A stretch of DNA of 48,922 nt from a virus, in IMG/VR virus record IMGVR_UViG_3300020171_000008, positions 1-48,922 of that record. One strand, given 5' to 3'. Position 1 is the first letter of the stretch, and every line of letters starts with the position of its first letter. Below the pieces are notes generated by a model. That model was not told where the DNA came from. It worked only from the letters and a program-made list of their open reading frames with translations, and made no database searches. Positions 1 through 7,728 of the stretch are shown here, piece after piece. The position numbers and the translations under genes were made by a program.

Positions 1-127
1 GGATGGATCAGAACCATGACGGGCAGTTCTTTGACGAGAAGGAGAAATGCATTATCTGGCTTTGTCTTGCGCCCGTAGCCTATATGCGAACCTTTCCCGA
101 CGTGGACGGCGGCAGATGGGTCATGGA
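1..127. repeat. Terminal direct repeat (circular overlap), left copy
   Basis: The first 127 bases are identical to 48796-48922. The portal reading frame continues in phase across the overlap, which is what a circular or circularly permuted genome gives when assembled as a linear contig. An exact overlap of 127 looks like an assembly k-mer length rather than a biological terminal repeat (inference). Confidence 0.95.
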
Positions 128-1874
128 CGAGAACGGTTTGTGGAAAACCGGAGATGTTGCTTGCGAGTGCATCCTTCCGTTCAATGTTCGTATGGATACC
201 TACGGGGACCGTCTCGAACAGAAGCAATGGGTAGGAATCCAGTCCCTGAAACCGCGTGAGTGGGTCGAAGATACTTTCAAAATCAAGATTGACCGGCCCG
301 ACAAGGACATGAGAGCGTTAAACTACCAGACGCAGATTGCAAAACTGGTTTCCAATGTATCCCCATTCGGGGCAACCGCGATGGAATCCAACGCAATTCC
401 CGACGACGATGACACGGTGCTTTTCCGGGAAGTGGAATTCAAACCACAGGCGGATTATCCTTTTGGACGGTATGTTGTTTCCGCCGGTGGGAAGATTCTC
501 AAAATATATGAAAGATTGCCGATCAAGTCCACGGTTGAAGATTGGTATTACTCGTTGACGGATTTTCATTTCAATTATGTTCCGGGTCGGTTCTGGTCTG
601 ACCCGCCCGTGAACGATCTGATTTCTCCGCAGAATATCATCAACGACATCGACCAAGCTCTTGTTATAAATAGGATGGGAATCGGAAGGCCGCGCATTAT
701 GACGGCGGGCGAGATTGGCCTGAAGAAACTGGATATGGGCGGACAGGGATTTCTCGCACTGACCTATAACCCCATCATGGGACAGAAACCGGAGATTCAC
801 GAAGGCACCCCCTTACCAACCCAGGTTCTTAATGAACGGCAATTACAAAAAGAGCAGATACAGGACATAGGCGGTGATCCGAAGAATATTCTTAGGGGAC
901 AACAACCTTCCGCAAATGCTTCAGGTATTCTCACGCAAGAACTGAGAGAGACGGCAGAGGCCGGTAAAACCCCGGACGTGGATCGTTTTAATCGTGCATT
1001 GACAAGGGTTTATAAGAAACGGATGATTCTGGCTCAGGAGATATTTACTGAGGAGCGGCTTATTAAGGTCACGGGTCGGGGAAATAAAGTCAAGATCACC
1101 AAATTCAAAGCCTCCGACCTTCGCGGCAATACCGATGTGCGGCTTGAACTTGATTCCGGGCTGATAACGACCAAATCAGGACAGGCGCAGATGTTGGTCA
1201 ATCTTGTCCAGGCGGGGTTCTTTAAGGACAAAGATACTAATCCTACCACGCAACAGGAAATCTTACAACGTATGGGGATGACCTCGTTCACGGATGAAGT
1301 TAATGTGGATGTGGAGAGGGCCGAGGCGGAAAATGTCGCCGTGGCTTCGGGCACGGGTCAAGTGATGACGACCCGAATGAACCCGGAGACGAAACAACAG
1401 GAAGTTGTCACCGACGATCCCCTGTTCAAATATGACAACCATTCGGCACATTATGAAGCGCACCGGAAATTCATAATCTCTCCGGAGTTCAAGGAAGTCC
1501 CGTTTGAGAAGATGGCGACACTGATTTACCACGCCGATTTGCATAAGCAGATGATGGAAGAGGCGACGCCGGACATTCGGGATTATGTGCAGATCGACAA
1601 ACTCCTGGCGGCAAACATTCTGACGCAGAGTGAGAGGGCGCAGATTTTAAAGAAATACCTCGGAATCACTCCGGGGGACGAGCCGATGACGGGATTGCCG
1701 GATGCGGACACGGTCACTAAGAGCAAGGCAAAACTGATCGATAGCGACACAAAAGCCGATCTGAAACGTGATCAGATGCGGGTGGATTTGGTAAAACATG
1801 GAATTACCGAAGGGGTAAAGGCAAGTGCCATACAACAGCGGAAGACTTCTGGGTCCGGGAAGAAGACTGTTTAA
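1..1874 (+). CDS. Portal protein, C-terminal 623 residues (gene continues from 48450)
   Basis: The portal forms the dodecameric ring at the capsid vertex through which DNA is packaged and ejected. The N-terminal 116 residues lie at 48450-48795, so the whole protein is about 739 residues, close to the 725 of the P22 portal. Family resemblance is in the central region (PGRFWSDPPVNDLISPQN, then an acidic and glycine-rich wing and a long helical C-terminal part). It follows the terminase large subunit and precedes scaffold and capsid genes, the normal head-gene order. Assignment as P22-like rather than T7-like rests on length and this motif region. The apparent ATG at base 3 is an internal methionine, not the start. 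Confidence 0.9.
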   Translation, partial: MDQNHDGQFFDEKEKCIIWLCLAPVAYMRTFPDVDGGRWVMDENGLWKTGDVACECILPFNVRMDTYGDRLEQKQWVGIQSLKPREWVEDTFKIKIDRPDKDMRALNYQTQIAKLVSNVSPFGATAMESNAIPDDDDTVLFREVEFKPQADYPFGRYVVSAGGKILKIYERLPIKSTVEDWYYSLTDFHFNYVPGRFWSDPPVNDLISPQNIINDIDQALVINRMGIGRPRIMTAGEIGLKKLDMGGQGFLALTYNPIMGQKPEIHEGTPLPTQVLNERQLQKEQIQDIGGDPKNILRGQQPSANASGILTQELRETAEAGKTPDVDRFNRALTRVYKKRMILAQEIFTEERLIKVTGRGNKVKITKFKASDLRGNTDVRLELDSGLITTKSGQAQMLVNLVQAGFFKDKDTNPTTQQEILQRMGMTSFTDEVNVDVERAEAENVAVASGTGQVMTTRMNPETKQQEVVTDDPLFKYDNHSAHYEAHRKFIISPEFKEVPFEKMATLIYHADLHKQMMEEATPDIRDYVQIDKLLAANILTQSERAQILKKYLGITPGDEPMTGLPDADTVTKSKAKLIDSDTKADLKRDQMRVDLVKHGITEGVKASAIQQRKTSGSGKKTV

Positions 1875-2073
1875 CGAAGATCGTCTTTACCATAGGCAGG
1901 AAGGATCGAGAAATACCTTCGAGGAAACGCCTTATATGGGGCCGGTAGATACCGAGATAAGGAACTATGTTCCCGATCCATCGGAAATAGGTGATTTTAA
2001 TTTCCGCATGTCCTCAGAAGATATTGAGGCTTATTTAGAGTGGATGAGAAGGAATCCATCGGTGACTTTATAA
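1825..2073 (+). CDS. Small hypothetical protein overlapping portal 3' end
   Basis: An 82-residue frame with a GTG start at 1825, preceded by the purine-rich AGGGGTAAAGG, overlaps the portal gene by 50 bases in another frame. Its stop TAA abuts the next ATG directly, consistent with translational coupling. The first third is forced by the overlap and rich in Gly/Arg; the rest is acidic (YVPDPSEIGDFNFRMSSEDI) and ends in a predicted helix with WMRR. No family recognised. A later start is possible. Confidence 0.55.
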   Translation: MPYNSGRLLGPGRRLFNEDRLYHRQEGSRNTFEETPYMGPVDTEIRNYVPDPSEIGDFNFRMSSEDIEAYLEWMRRNPSVTL

Positions 2074-2217
2074 ATGCCGTATAAATTACGTAAAAGGGGT
2101 AAGGGTTATGTCGTGGCGTCACCAAACCATCCCCAGGGACTAAGTAATAAACCGATGTCCTTGAGGAAGGCGAAAGCAATGATGCGTGCGGTTTACGCAC
2201 ACACTAAGGGGAAGTAA
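2074..2217 (+). CDS. Small basic phage protein (47 aa)
   Basis: ATG follows the previous stop with no gap (TAAATG). The 47 residues are strongly basic: an N-terminal KLRKRGKGYVV strand, then NKPMSLRKAKAMMRAVYAHT, a helix. The pattern 'K-x-R-K...yvv...(S)KPMS...KA.aQ.rALyah' is familiar from short proteins of many phages and large DNA viruses, function unknown. The next gene starts immediately after its stop. Confidence 0.7.
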   Translation: MPYKLRKRGKGYVVASPNHPQGLSNKPMSLRKAKAMMRAVYAHTKGK

Positions 2218-2349
2218 TTGGAAGCTCTCAAGAAACTGATATTCCTGCTTCAGCGATATGTCGAAAAGAATTGGTATGGCAAGATCGAGATCAGCATGGA
2301 AGCCGGGAACATCGTCAATTTGAAGGTGACGGAGAACATTAAACTTTAA
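2218..2349 (+). CDS. DUF2292-like small protein (43 aa)
   Basis: TTG start directly after the previous TAA (TAATTG), giving MEALKKLIFLLQRYVEKN followed by YGKIEISMEAGNIVNLKVTE. The segment 'YGKIEI...dG.IV.lKvTeniKl' resembles the short DUF2292 family, beta-rich small proteins common in phages and bacteria with no known role. The non-ATG start is supported by the abutting stop and by lack of any other plausible start. Part of the four-gene chain of mini-genes between portal and scaffold. Confidence 0.6.
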   Translation: MEALKKLIFLLQRYVEKNWYGKIEISMEAGNIVNLKVTENIKL

Positions 2350-2372
2350 CCTATTCAGAAAATGGAGGGGGT

Positions 2373-2522
2373 ATGGAATTGATATGGATTAGTTTTATTT
2401 TAATTATTGTTTCGATGTTCTGTCTGTATAAATCGTGCAAATACGGAAAAGAAGCGGAACGTCTATTGGTAGAATTAGATAAAAAGATGAAACAATTAGA
2501 GGCAATGAATACGAGTAAGTAA
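2373..2522 (+). CDS. Small single-pass membrane protein (49 aa)
   Basis: A strong ribosome site (ATGGAGGGGGT) precedes the ATG. Residues 2-19 (LIWISFILIIVSMFCLYK) form one hydrophobic segment followed by a charged helix (KEAERLLVELDKKMKQLEA), so an N-terminal anchor with a cytoplasmic tail is likely. Role unknown. The stop sits at the 5' edge of the first copy of the leader-terminator element. Confidence 0.6.
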   Translation: MELIWISFILIIVSMFCLYKSCKYGKEAERLLVELDKKMKQLEAMNTSK

Positions 2523-2580
2523 CACATAGGCTATCGGAAACACCGGGGCGCGAATCACGAAAGTGACGCGCCTTTTTTAT
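2521..2580 (+). terminator. Leader-terminator element, copy 1
   Basis: The leader CTATCGGAAACACCGGGGC contains a small hairpin CGG-AAACA-CCG. It is followed by stem GGCGCG/CGCGCC with an inner stem TCAC-GAAA-GTGA and six Ts. Two further copies lie at 4870 and 21835 with the same leader but different, fully complementary stem bases. It lies 57 bases upstream of the scaffold gene, so it ends the mini-gene transcript and may set scaffold/capsid dosage. Confidence 0.85.
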
Positions 2581-2636
2581 TTGCGATTCAGCCAGTTACC
2601 CCTGACTGCATCGACAACAAAACTAAGGAGAAAATT

Positions 2637-3482
2637 ATGGCAGACGAGAAAATCAATACGGAAGCAGCAGGGGCCGTACCTGCGGATAAGGGGCAAGCGT
2701 CAGATTCCCCTACTGACAAGAAAACGGATGCAGGTTCGGATTCATCCCCCGAAGTGGTGTTGGATGACAAAGGCAAACCGTTGCCTTGGTCGGATCAACC
2801 AAAGTGGAAGCAGGCACGAACAGCCGAAAGGAAACTCGAAGCCCTCCTGAAAGCCAATGACCTTACAGATCCAGACGACCTTCTGGACCTCGTTCAAAGA
2901 GGTAAAACGGTCAAAGGGAAATTGGCAGACCTGAACCAATTGGACGTCCTCATAGCGAAGTCTGAGAAATTAGACAAATATGAGGCGTACTGGCAGGAGC
3001 AGGAGGAACTTAAAAGACGGAACACAGAGTCAGAATCGGAGACGATAAGGAGACTTGAAACGCAACTAAAAGGCCGTGACGCGGCTGAGGCCCGCAAGAG
3101 GGCGGAAACGGAACATGTCGAGAATACGAAAAGGGCTATATCCTCTTATGAAAATGAAGTGGAAAACCTGATTCGTGAGGTCGAAGTGCCAAAAGAACAA
3201 CGTGCTTTCTTGGCAGAGTTCTTCGGCGTGGGGAATCCCTGCAACGACATCGACATTACCGACCGGAAGGCGATCAAGAAACTTATCTCTGATGGGATTA
3301 AGAAAAAAGAGGCATACGATCAGGCGGTCATCAAGCAATACCTTAATTCAAAACAAGGTATTCCTAAGGTGACTTCAACCGCCGGAGCGAGTGCAGAAGG
3401 AACTAAACAAAAAATGACTATGAAAGACGCCCGTTCGATATTCCGGGAGAATATGCAGAAATGGGCGGACTCAGGAGGATAA
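2637..3482 (+). CDS. Putative capsid scaffolding protein
   Basis: 281 residues, highly charged and mostly helical. An acidic, low-complexity N-terminus (to about residue 50) includes SSPEVVLDDKGKPLPWSDQP; residues about 60-175 are coiled-coil-like (KLEALLKAN, QEELKRRNTESES, RLETQLKGRD); the C-terminus is basic (KMTMKDARSIFRENMQKW), as expected for the shell-binding helix-turn-helix of scaffolds. Position immediately before the major capsid gene, with a 4-base gap, is the main argument. AAGGAG lies before the ATG. No protease motif seen, so a scaffold rather than a protease fusion. Confidence 0.8.
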   Translation: MADEKINTEAAGAVPADKGQASDSPTDKKTDAGSDSSPEVVLDDKGKPLPWSDQPKWKQARTAERKLEALLKANDLTDPDDLLDLVQRGKTVKGKLADLNQLDVLIAKSEKLDKYEAYWQEQEELKRRNTESESETIRRLETQLKGRDAAEARKRAETEHVENTKRAISSYENEVENLIREVEVPKEQRAFLAEFFGVGNPCNDIDITDRKAIKKLISDGIKKKEAYDQAVIKQYLNSKQGIPKVTSTAGASAEGTKQKMTMKDARSIFRENMQKWADSGG

Positions 3483-3486
3483 TTAA

Positions 3487-4812
3487 ATGACTACGGCTTA
3501 TGCTGCAAGGGACTCAATCGTTGAGAACCTTAAAAATGTGTACGGGGTGGGGATGACCGACCAATTCCCCGAAGAGAACATAACCTATAACCTTTTTGAG
3601 ACTACCGACAAGAAGCCGGGTGGCAATGGGTATATTGGCGCCGTGCGGTATGCCCGCGCCCAGAGTGGCGGCGGTAGAGCCGAATCGGCGAAACTGCCCG
3701 ATCCGTTGACCGGCGTTAAGGACCAGTACACCGTCACCCCGAAGTACATATACGAATCGCTTCGTATCACCGGACCGGCAATCGAGTCGGCAAAGGGTAA
3801 TGTGATGGCGTTCGTAGATGGTCTTGCCGACGAAATCGACGACCATTATAAAAGCATCCTGGCGAATCTGAACAGGATGAGTCATTGGGACGGGTACGGT
3901 CAACTTGGTCGTCTGACCGCTGCGGCGACCGTTCCTGCGGGTACGTGGGCCGGTACTTTCGATAACGACATCGGCGTCATGTACATGATCGAAGGGCAGT
4001 TGGTTGACTTCTACGCTTCTGCCGGCGATACCGTTCCGGGTTCATCCGCCTCGGCTATTTTCGGTCAGAGGATTTCAACCATCACGCCTTCAACGAATGT
4101 CGTTATTTTCGAGACTAATGCCACGACCTACAAGTCGAACCATCCTACGTTGTCCAGTCTGACTAACGGGGTGGCGGTCACGATGGGCAACGGTTGCATC
4201 GCTGTTCACATGGGCGCGAGAGACCTGGCGTGGACAAGTTCGGATACGCAGTATGAAATCGTCGGGTTGGATGGAATCTTCGACGACGGAACCAACAAGG
4301 CCGTCTTTGAGGGTATCACATGTTCAACCAATCCGAAGTGGAAGGCCAACATCCTTTCCAACTCTTCGGTCGATCGTGAACTAAGTCTCGATCTGATGCT
4401 TACGGCTTGCGATCTTTCTCGCAAAAGAGGCGGGGCGAAACCGGATTCGATTATCATGGGGCTTGGTCAGCGGCGGAAATACGCTAACCTGTTCCTGAGT
4501 GATGTACGGTTTGAACCCGAAGTGCTGAAAGGCGGGTACCGAACCCTCACGTTTGCTGCGGGTGATGGAAGCATCAAAATCATCATCGATCCGATGTGCC
4601 AGCCGGGCCGGCAGTATTTCTTCCCCAAAGGTGTGATTCAGAAATATGAATTAACACCACTTGGGTGGGGGAACCTTGACGGTTCGCAGTTGCACCAGAG
4701 AAGCGGTTATGACGAGTGGGATGCTTATTTGAGAATCTACACCGAGCTCGGGTGCGATCAGAGAAACAGTCTAACCCTCTTGAAGGATTTAGTAGAACCT
4801 TCATATGATTAG
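3487..4812 (+). CDS. Major capsid protein
   Basis: 441 residues, the main shell subunit. Position after the scaffold, with a strong AGGAGGATAATTAA ribosome site, and the composition (Gly/Thr/Ala rich, few Cys) support the call. An N-terminal helix (AYAARDSIVENLKNVYG) is followed by DKKPGGNGYIGAVRYARAQS and SLRITGPAIESAKGN, reminiscent of the N-arm and spine helix of HK97-fold capsids in podovirus-like phages; the C-terminal LHQRSGYDEWDAYLRIYTE belongs to the P-domain end of such proteins. A decayed echo of that C-terminal coding sequence lies just downstream. Fold assignment is by context and resemblance. Confidence 0.85.
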   Translation: MTTAYAARDSIVENLKNVYGVGMTDQFPEENITYNLFETTDKKPGGNGYIGAVRYARAQSGGGRAESAKLPDPLTGVKDQYTVTPKYIYESLRITGPAIESAKGNVMAFVDGLADEIDDHYKSILANLNRMSHWDGYGQLGRLTAAATVPAGTWAGTFDNDIGVMYMIEGQLVDFYASAGDTVPGSSASAIFGQRISTITPSTNVVIFETNATTYKSNHPTLSSLTNGVAVTMGNGCIAVHMGARDLAWTSSDTQYEIVGLDGIFDDGTNKAVFEGITCSTNPKWKANILSNSSVDRELSLDLMLTACDLSRKRGGAKPDSIIMGLGQRRKYANLFLSDVRFEPEVLKGGYRTLTFAAGDGSIKIIIDPMCQPGRQYFFPKGVIQKYELTPLGWGNLDGSQLHQRSGYDEWDAYLRIYTELGCDQRNSLTLLKDLVEPSYD

Positions 4813-4827
4813 TAAGTTAGGGATTCT

Positions 4828-4860
4828 TTGAATCCGGGTTATGATGAATGGGATGCGTAA
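4828..4860 (+). pseudogene. Relic of a capsid-gene 3' end
   Basis: Bases 4837-4857 encode GYDEWDA, then TAA. The intact capsid gene encodes GYDEWDA at 4705-4725; the two 21-base stretches differ at only three third-codon positions. The relic has no start or ribosome site. It is most simply a leftover from a past recombination or insertion at the capsid gene 3' end, like the endolysin relic at 26632, but chance similarity of so short a stretch cannot be excluded. Confidence 0.5.
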
Positions 4861-4869
4861 ATAGGTAAC

Positions 4870-4936
4870 TAACAACATAACGCTATCGAGCAAGTCGGGG
4901 CGGGTTTCACCAGAGATGGTGGCCCGCCCTTTTTAT
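4870..4936 (+). terminator. Leader-terminator element, copy 2
   Basis: ACATAACGCTATCG followed by a small hairpin CGA-GCAAG-TCG, then stem GGGCGGG/CCCGCCC with inner CACC/GGTG and a T-run. The leader matches copies 1 and 3, while both stems carry compensating base changes. It lies between the capsid gene and the beta-helix protein gene, 45 bases before the latter's start. Confidence 0.85.
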
Positions 4937-4980
4937 TAACCAGTATCCCTTATGGGGGCAAACTAAAAAGGAGAAAGAAA

Positions 4981-5994
4981 ATGATTAAAAAAAGAAACCT
5001 CGATCCATCGTTAGTTCAGTGGATTATGACTCAAACGGGGTTAGGGCCGGGGATCGGTGAGTTGTTTTATGTTGCCCCTGCTGCCAGTTCGACCTCGCAG
5101 TTTCGGACGCAGTTACAGAGCATGGGTGTTAAGGATGAAAGCATCTACACATCCCCGACAACGGCCTATGCGGACATGGTAGCGGGGCGTAATGATGTTA
5201 TGCTTGTTGCCCCAGGTGCTTATGACCTCGATGCAGAATTGACTTGGAGTAAGGCATGGACGCATCTGCTCGGCATGGGCGGACCAAATATGTATGGGGA
5301 TTACTCAGAACCCAATGTGTTTATCTATTCGGATGGTGTCGGGGTTGCTTCGGTTATCACCGTTACCGGACAGAACTCCATTTTTGTGGGTGCCGGTGTT
5401 GGTAATTTCGGAGCCAATGCCGCTTGTCTTACCGCTGCAACAATCAACATCTACGGAACCACATGGCGAGATTGCTCTTTCATGGGGACTACCGTGACTG
5501 AGCAATGTGCAGTAGCCGCCGCCGCATCTCTCTATATTGGAGCGGCAGGAATGTATCCTCTCATTGAGAACTGCCAGATCGGTCAGAATGTGTGGGGAAC
5601 CAGAACAACGTCCCAGAGTGGCGTGTTGAGTTTTTCAGGAACCGGTGGAAGGCCTAATGGCGGTGTCATAAGAAAATCAAGAATCGTCAGTACCGGGGAT
5701 GATACGGCGTGTTTCTTAGTCCGTATCCCTGCGACGACTTCTTCAGGACGTGGTTGGTTGTTTGATGATTGTTCGTTTGAACATTTTGCAAGCGCGGCTG
5801 ACGGAACCCAATTAGCGGCGGCATTTTACACCGTGACGGGTGGAACGCAGAAACAAACCATGCTTCTTCATAACTGCGGTCTATTCGGTGTTGATGAGTG
5901 GGAAACCGGAGACTATGGTGTTGTGTGGGGAGATATGTCCACGTCAAGTACCAGCGGTGGTATCGGCAGAGAACCGAGTGCGGCAATTAGTTAA
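4981..5994 (+). CDS. Beta-helix structural protein (head fibre/decoration candidate)
   Basis: 337 residues, Gly/Thr/Ser/Ala-rich. From about residue 60 the sequence repeats short turns of the kind ...IYTSPTTAYADMVAGRND, VMLVAPGAYDLDAELTW, SIFVGAGVGNFGANAACL, INIYGTTWRDCSFMG, YPLIENCQIGQNVWG, GVIRKSRIVSTGD, GWLFDDCSFEHFASA: the 20-25-residue coils of a right-handed parallel beta-helix (pectin-lyase-like fold). The N-terminal 30 residues are helical and may be the capsid anchor. Its place right after the capsid gene suggests a head-associated decoration or fibre, possibly glycan-binding. Good ribosome site (AAAAAGGAGAAAGAAA). Confidence 0.6.
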   Translation: MIKKRNLDPSLVQWIMTQTGLGPGIGELFYVAPAASSTSQFRTQLQSMGVKDESIYTSPTTAYADMVAGRNDVMLVAPGAYDLDAELTWSKAWTHLLGMGGPNMYGDYSEPNVFIYSDGVGVASVITVTGQNSIFVGAGVGNFGANAACLTAATINIYGTTWRDCSFMGTTVTEQCAVAAAASLYIGAAGMYPLIENCQIGQNVWGTRTTSQSGVLSFSGTGGRPNGGVIRKSRIVSTGDDTACFLVRIPATTSSGRGWLFDDCSFEHFASAADGTQLAAAFYTVTGGTQKQTMLLHNCGLFGVDEWETGDYGVVWGDMSTSSTSGGIGREPSAAIS

Positions 5995-5995
5995 T

Positions 5996-6184
5996 ATGGA
6001 AACCGTTAAAACACGTGGCCCAAGAAACAAACCCCCACTTGTTGTGGGAACTGGCAAGGATATGCAGTTTAATCCGAAGATGTGGGAGAAATGGAATGCT
6101 GATGCCTGCCGTGCCGATTCATGGAAACACGGCAGGGTCAGTAAGATATATCGGGAAAAGTATGACCAGATAAGATGGCATTAA
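5996..6184 (+). CDS. Small hypothetical protein (62 aa)
   Basis: Starts at ATG 5996, one base after the beta-helix stop, so probably coupled. Basic N-terminus (METVKTRGPRNKPPLVVGTG) followed by a Trp-rich helix (MWEKWNADACRADSWKHGRV). No recognised family. A longer frame in the same phase exists upstream but overlaps the beta-helix gene deeply and is not believed. Confidence 0.5.
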   Translation: METVKTRGPRNKPPLVVGTGKDMQFNPKMWEKWNADACRADSWKHGRVSKIYREKYDQIRWH

Positions 6185-6196
6185 GGAGGAACGAAA

Positions 6197-6424
6197 ATGC
6201 CAGAGAACATGGTGTCTCCGTCCTGTACGGCATGTGGTGGTGATGGTGTAAATGGTGTCGAACTTTGTACTGAATGTATGGGGAGTGGGACACTTCCTCT
6301 TCGGGGGATGAGTCTTTATGTGAGAAATAATAATATTAATATTCTCGACAAGATTCAGGAGGTAAAAACCAAGGTAAACCAGATGCAGGCGGATATTAAT
6401 TACATCAAGGCCAAGGTCGGTTAA
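6197..6424 (+). CDS. Zinc-ribbon / coiled-coil small protein (75 aa)
   Basis: Strong ribosome site AAGGAGGAACGAAA before the ATG. Residues 10-31 carry two DnaJ-type knuckles, CTACGGDG and CTECMGSG, which would bind one zinc. The C-terminal half (NINILDKIQEVKTKVNQMQ) is a heptad-patterned coiled coil. DnaJ-central-domain-like modules of this size occur as small phage proteins next to head genes; partner unknown. Confidence 0.65.
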   Translation: MPENMVSPSCTACGGDGVNGVELCTECMGSGTLPLRGMSLYVRNNNINILDKIQEVKTKVNQMQADINYIKAKVG

Positions 6425-6428
6425 ACCC

Positions 6429-6491
6429 AGGGCGGATGGCCGCCCTACATTGCGGGTCCGGGATTTCTCCCTCCGCCCGGATCCGCCTTTT
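6429..6491 (+). terminator. Structured terminator with alternative pairings
   Basis: GGGCGG-ATGG-CCGCCC forms one hairpin and GGTCCGGG pairs with CCCGGATCC in a second. Alternatively GGCGGAT (6432-6438) pairs with ATCCGCC (6481-6487) and is followed at once by TTTT. Either fold can terminate, and the two are mutually exclusive, as in attenuators. It separates the zinc-ribbon gene from the next small gene. Confidence 0.5.
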
Positions 6492-6501
6492 GAAAGAGAA
6501 T

Positions 6502-6690
6502 ATGAAGAGAAGGAAATATGGTGTGATTGGCGGTTTTATGGGGTGCGACAGCAGTGGGATGCTCATTCATCCCAACGGCAAAAGACTATTCAGGGTTCCC
6601 GTTAAAATGGGACGTGTTATCAGATACATACAACATCAAATTGTTTATATGATCTGTTACTTAAAAGGGATTGGATATGCCAGAAGTTGA
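6502..6690 (+). CDS. Small hypothetical protein (62 aa)
   Basis: ATG 6502 is preferred because an in-phase ATG at 6436 lies inside the hairpin structure. The product begins MKRRKYGVIGGFMGCDSSG and ends with a hydrophobic/basic region (RYIQHQIVYMICYLKGI) that could touch membrane. It overlaps the next gene by 14 bases. The ribosome site (AAAGAGAAT) is weak and no family is recognised, so it may not be expressed. Confidence 0.35.
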   Translation: MKRRKYGVIGGFMGCDSSGMLIHPNGKRLFRVPVKMGRVIRYIQHQIVYMICYLKGIGYARS

Positions 6691-7111
6691 TCGGAGCTTC
6701 TTACGCGATCTCAAGAATCTTGACTCGCGCTTAGGATGCAAATTCAACGGGGAACGATTTGTCGTTACATACGCCAGAGCATACGGCGAGCCGGTAAACC
6801 TTCTATGCGTCGAGGGCGACAGAGGAGGATTCCGGCAACCGGATAAACGGGATTTAGCTGTTCTTTGGAAAGGGGATAAATCGAGAGGCGACAACCCCGA
6901 AGTGCGTCTTAAAAAGGCCGCTTACGTCTCTGAACTCATACGTCGGGAACGGGCACGGAAAATGACAGGTGAAATCCGCGACATGACCAAGGACGGGAAG
7001 AATCAACTTCGGAAGACGTTTGAACAGGCGACGAATCAGAGTAAGGCCAATTCGACCTTCAGGCGGATCGCTCCAAAACCGGGGAAGAATACAGTCCGGG
7101 TGGTTCCATGA
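6677..7111 (+). CDS. Hypothetical protein, first of the modification cassette (144 aa)
   Basis: Start ATG 6677 with AAGGGA seven bases upstream. The N-terminal half has alternating strands and helices (LGCKFNGERFVVTYARAYG) and the C-terminal half is basic and helical (ELIRRERARKMTGEIRDMTK). Its last bases overlap the methyltransferase start (ATGA), so the two are probably translated together. Function not recognised; such proteins sit among phage structural genes. Confidence 0.6.
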   Translation: MPEVDRSFLRDLKNLDSRLGCKFNGERFVVTYARAYGEPVNLLCVEGDRGGFRQPDKRDLAVLWKGDKSRGDNPEVRLKKAAYVSELIRRERARKMTGEIRDMTKDGKNQLRKTFEQATNQSKANSTFRRIAPKPGKNTVRVVP

Positions 7112-7728
7112 CGGACTATTCGCAATTCGAGAAGCATATCGAAACGCTGAAAAAGTCCGTCTATACCGAACCACGCTGGCCGTATCACGAAAAAATGATG
7201 GATACCGTTTTTGGTAATTTCGTCAAGAATGGCTCTTTTCAAAATGTGTTGGATGTTGGATTCGGGACCGGGTACTCGCTGGACAAGTTCAGGGGATTGG
7301 GTATCAAGGCGACCGGGATCACGCTTGACCCGAAGGAACTTCAGACGGCAGCGTTCATCGGCCATGATGTGAAAATGATGGACATGAACTTTCTGGATTT
7401 CCCGGACAGTTCGTTCGATCTTGTATGGTGCCGGCATTCTCTTGAACACAGCATCATGCCGCTGATTGCCCTGATGGAATTTCGCCGGGTTATGACACCG
7501 GAAGGGCGGTTATACGTTGAAGTGCCGAGCGATAACGTGGTCCACATGGAAAACGCGAATCATTATTCGCTTTTCTCCGATGCGGCATGGCAAGCGATGT
7601 TTCGCAAAACCGGATTCTTTTTGATGTTCCGGGGACAGTTGGCGGTTACTATAAAGGCTAAGGAGGAACGGATCAACGGTTATTATGACATTTATTGGCA
7701 ATACTGGCTACTGAAAGAGGGAAATTGA
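7108..7728 (+). CDS. Class I SAM-dependent methyltransferase
   Basis: 206 residues. Motif I NVLDVGFGTG at residues 46-55 is the glycine-rich SAM-binding loop. The GITLDPKE segment ends in an acidic position typical of motif II, and FDLVWCRHSLEHSIMPL (motif IV region) plus RRVMTPEGRLYVEVPS (motif V/VI) complete a Methyltransf_11-type fold. This type usually acts on small molecules or sugars rather than DNA. It is fused by overlap to upstream and downstream genes (ATGA; TTGA with the glycosyltransferase), so the three probably act together, perhaps capping a glycan on a virion protein or on the host surface. Substrate is inference. Confidence 0.8.
   Translation: MTDYSQFEKHIETLKKSVYTEPRWPYHEKMMDTVFGNFVKNGSFQNVLDVGFGTGYSLDKFRGLGIKATGITLDPKELQTAAFIGHDVKMMDMNFLDFPDSSFDLVWCRHSLEHSIMPLIALMEFRRVMTPEGRLYVEVPSDNVVHMENANHYSLFSDAAWQAMFRKTGFFLMFRGQLAVTIKAKEERINGYYDIYWQYWLLKEGN

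Noticed and set aside
5840-5995. N-terminal extension of the 62-residue gene
   Set aside because: Would overlap the beta-helix gene by 155 bases in another frame without a ribosome site.
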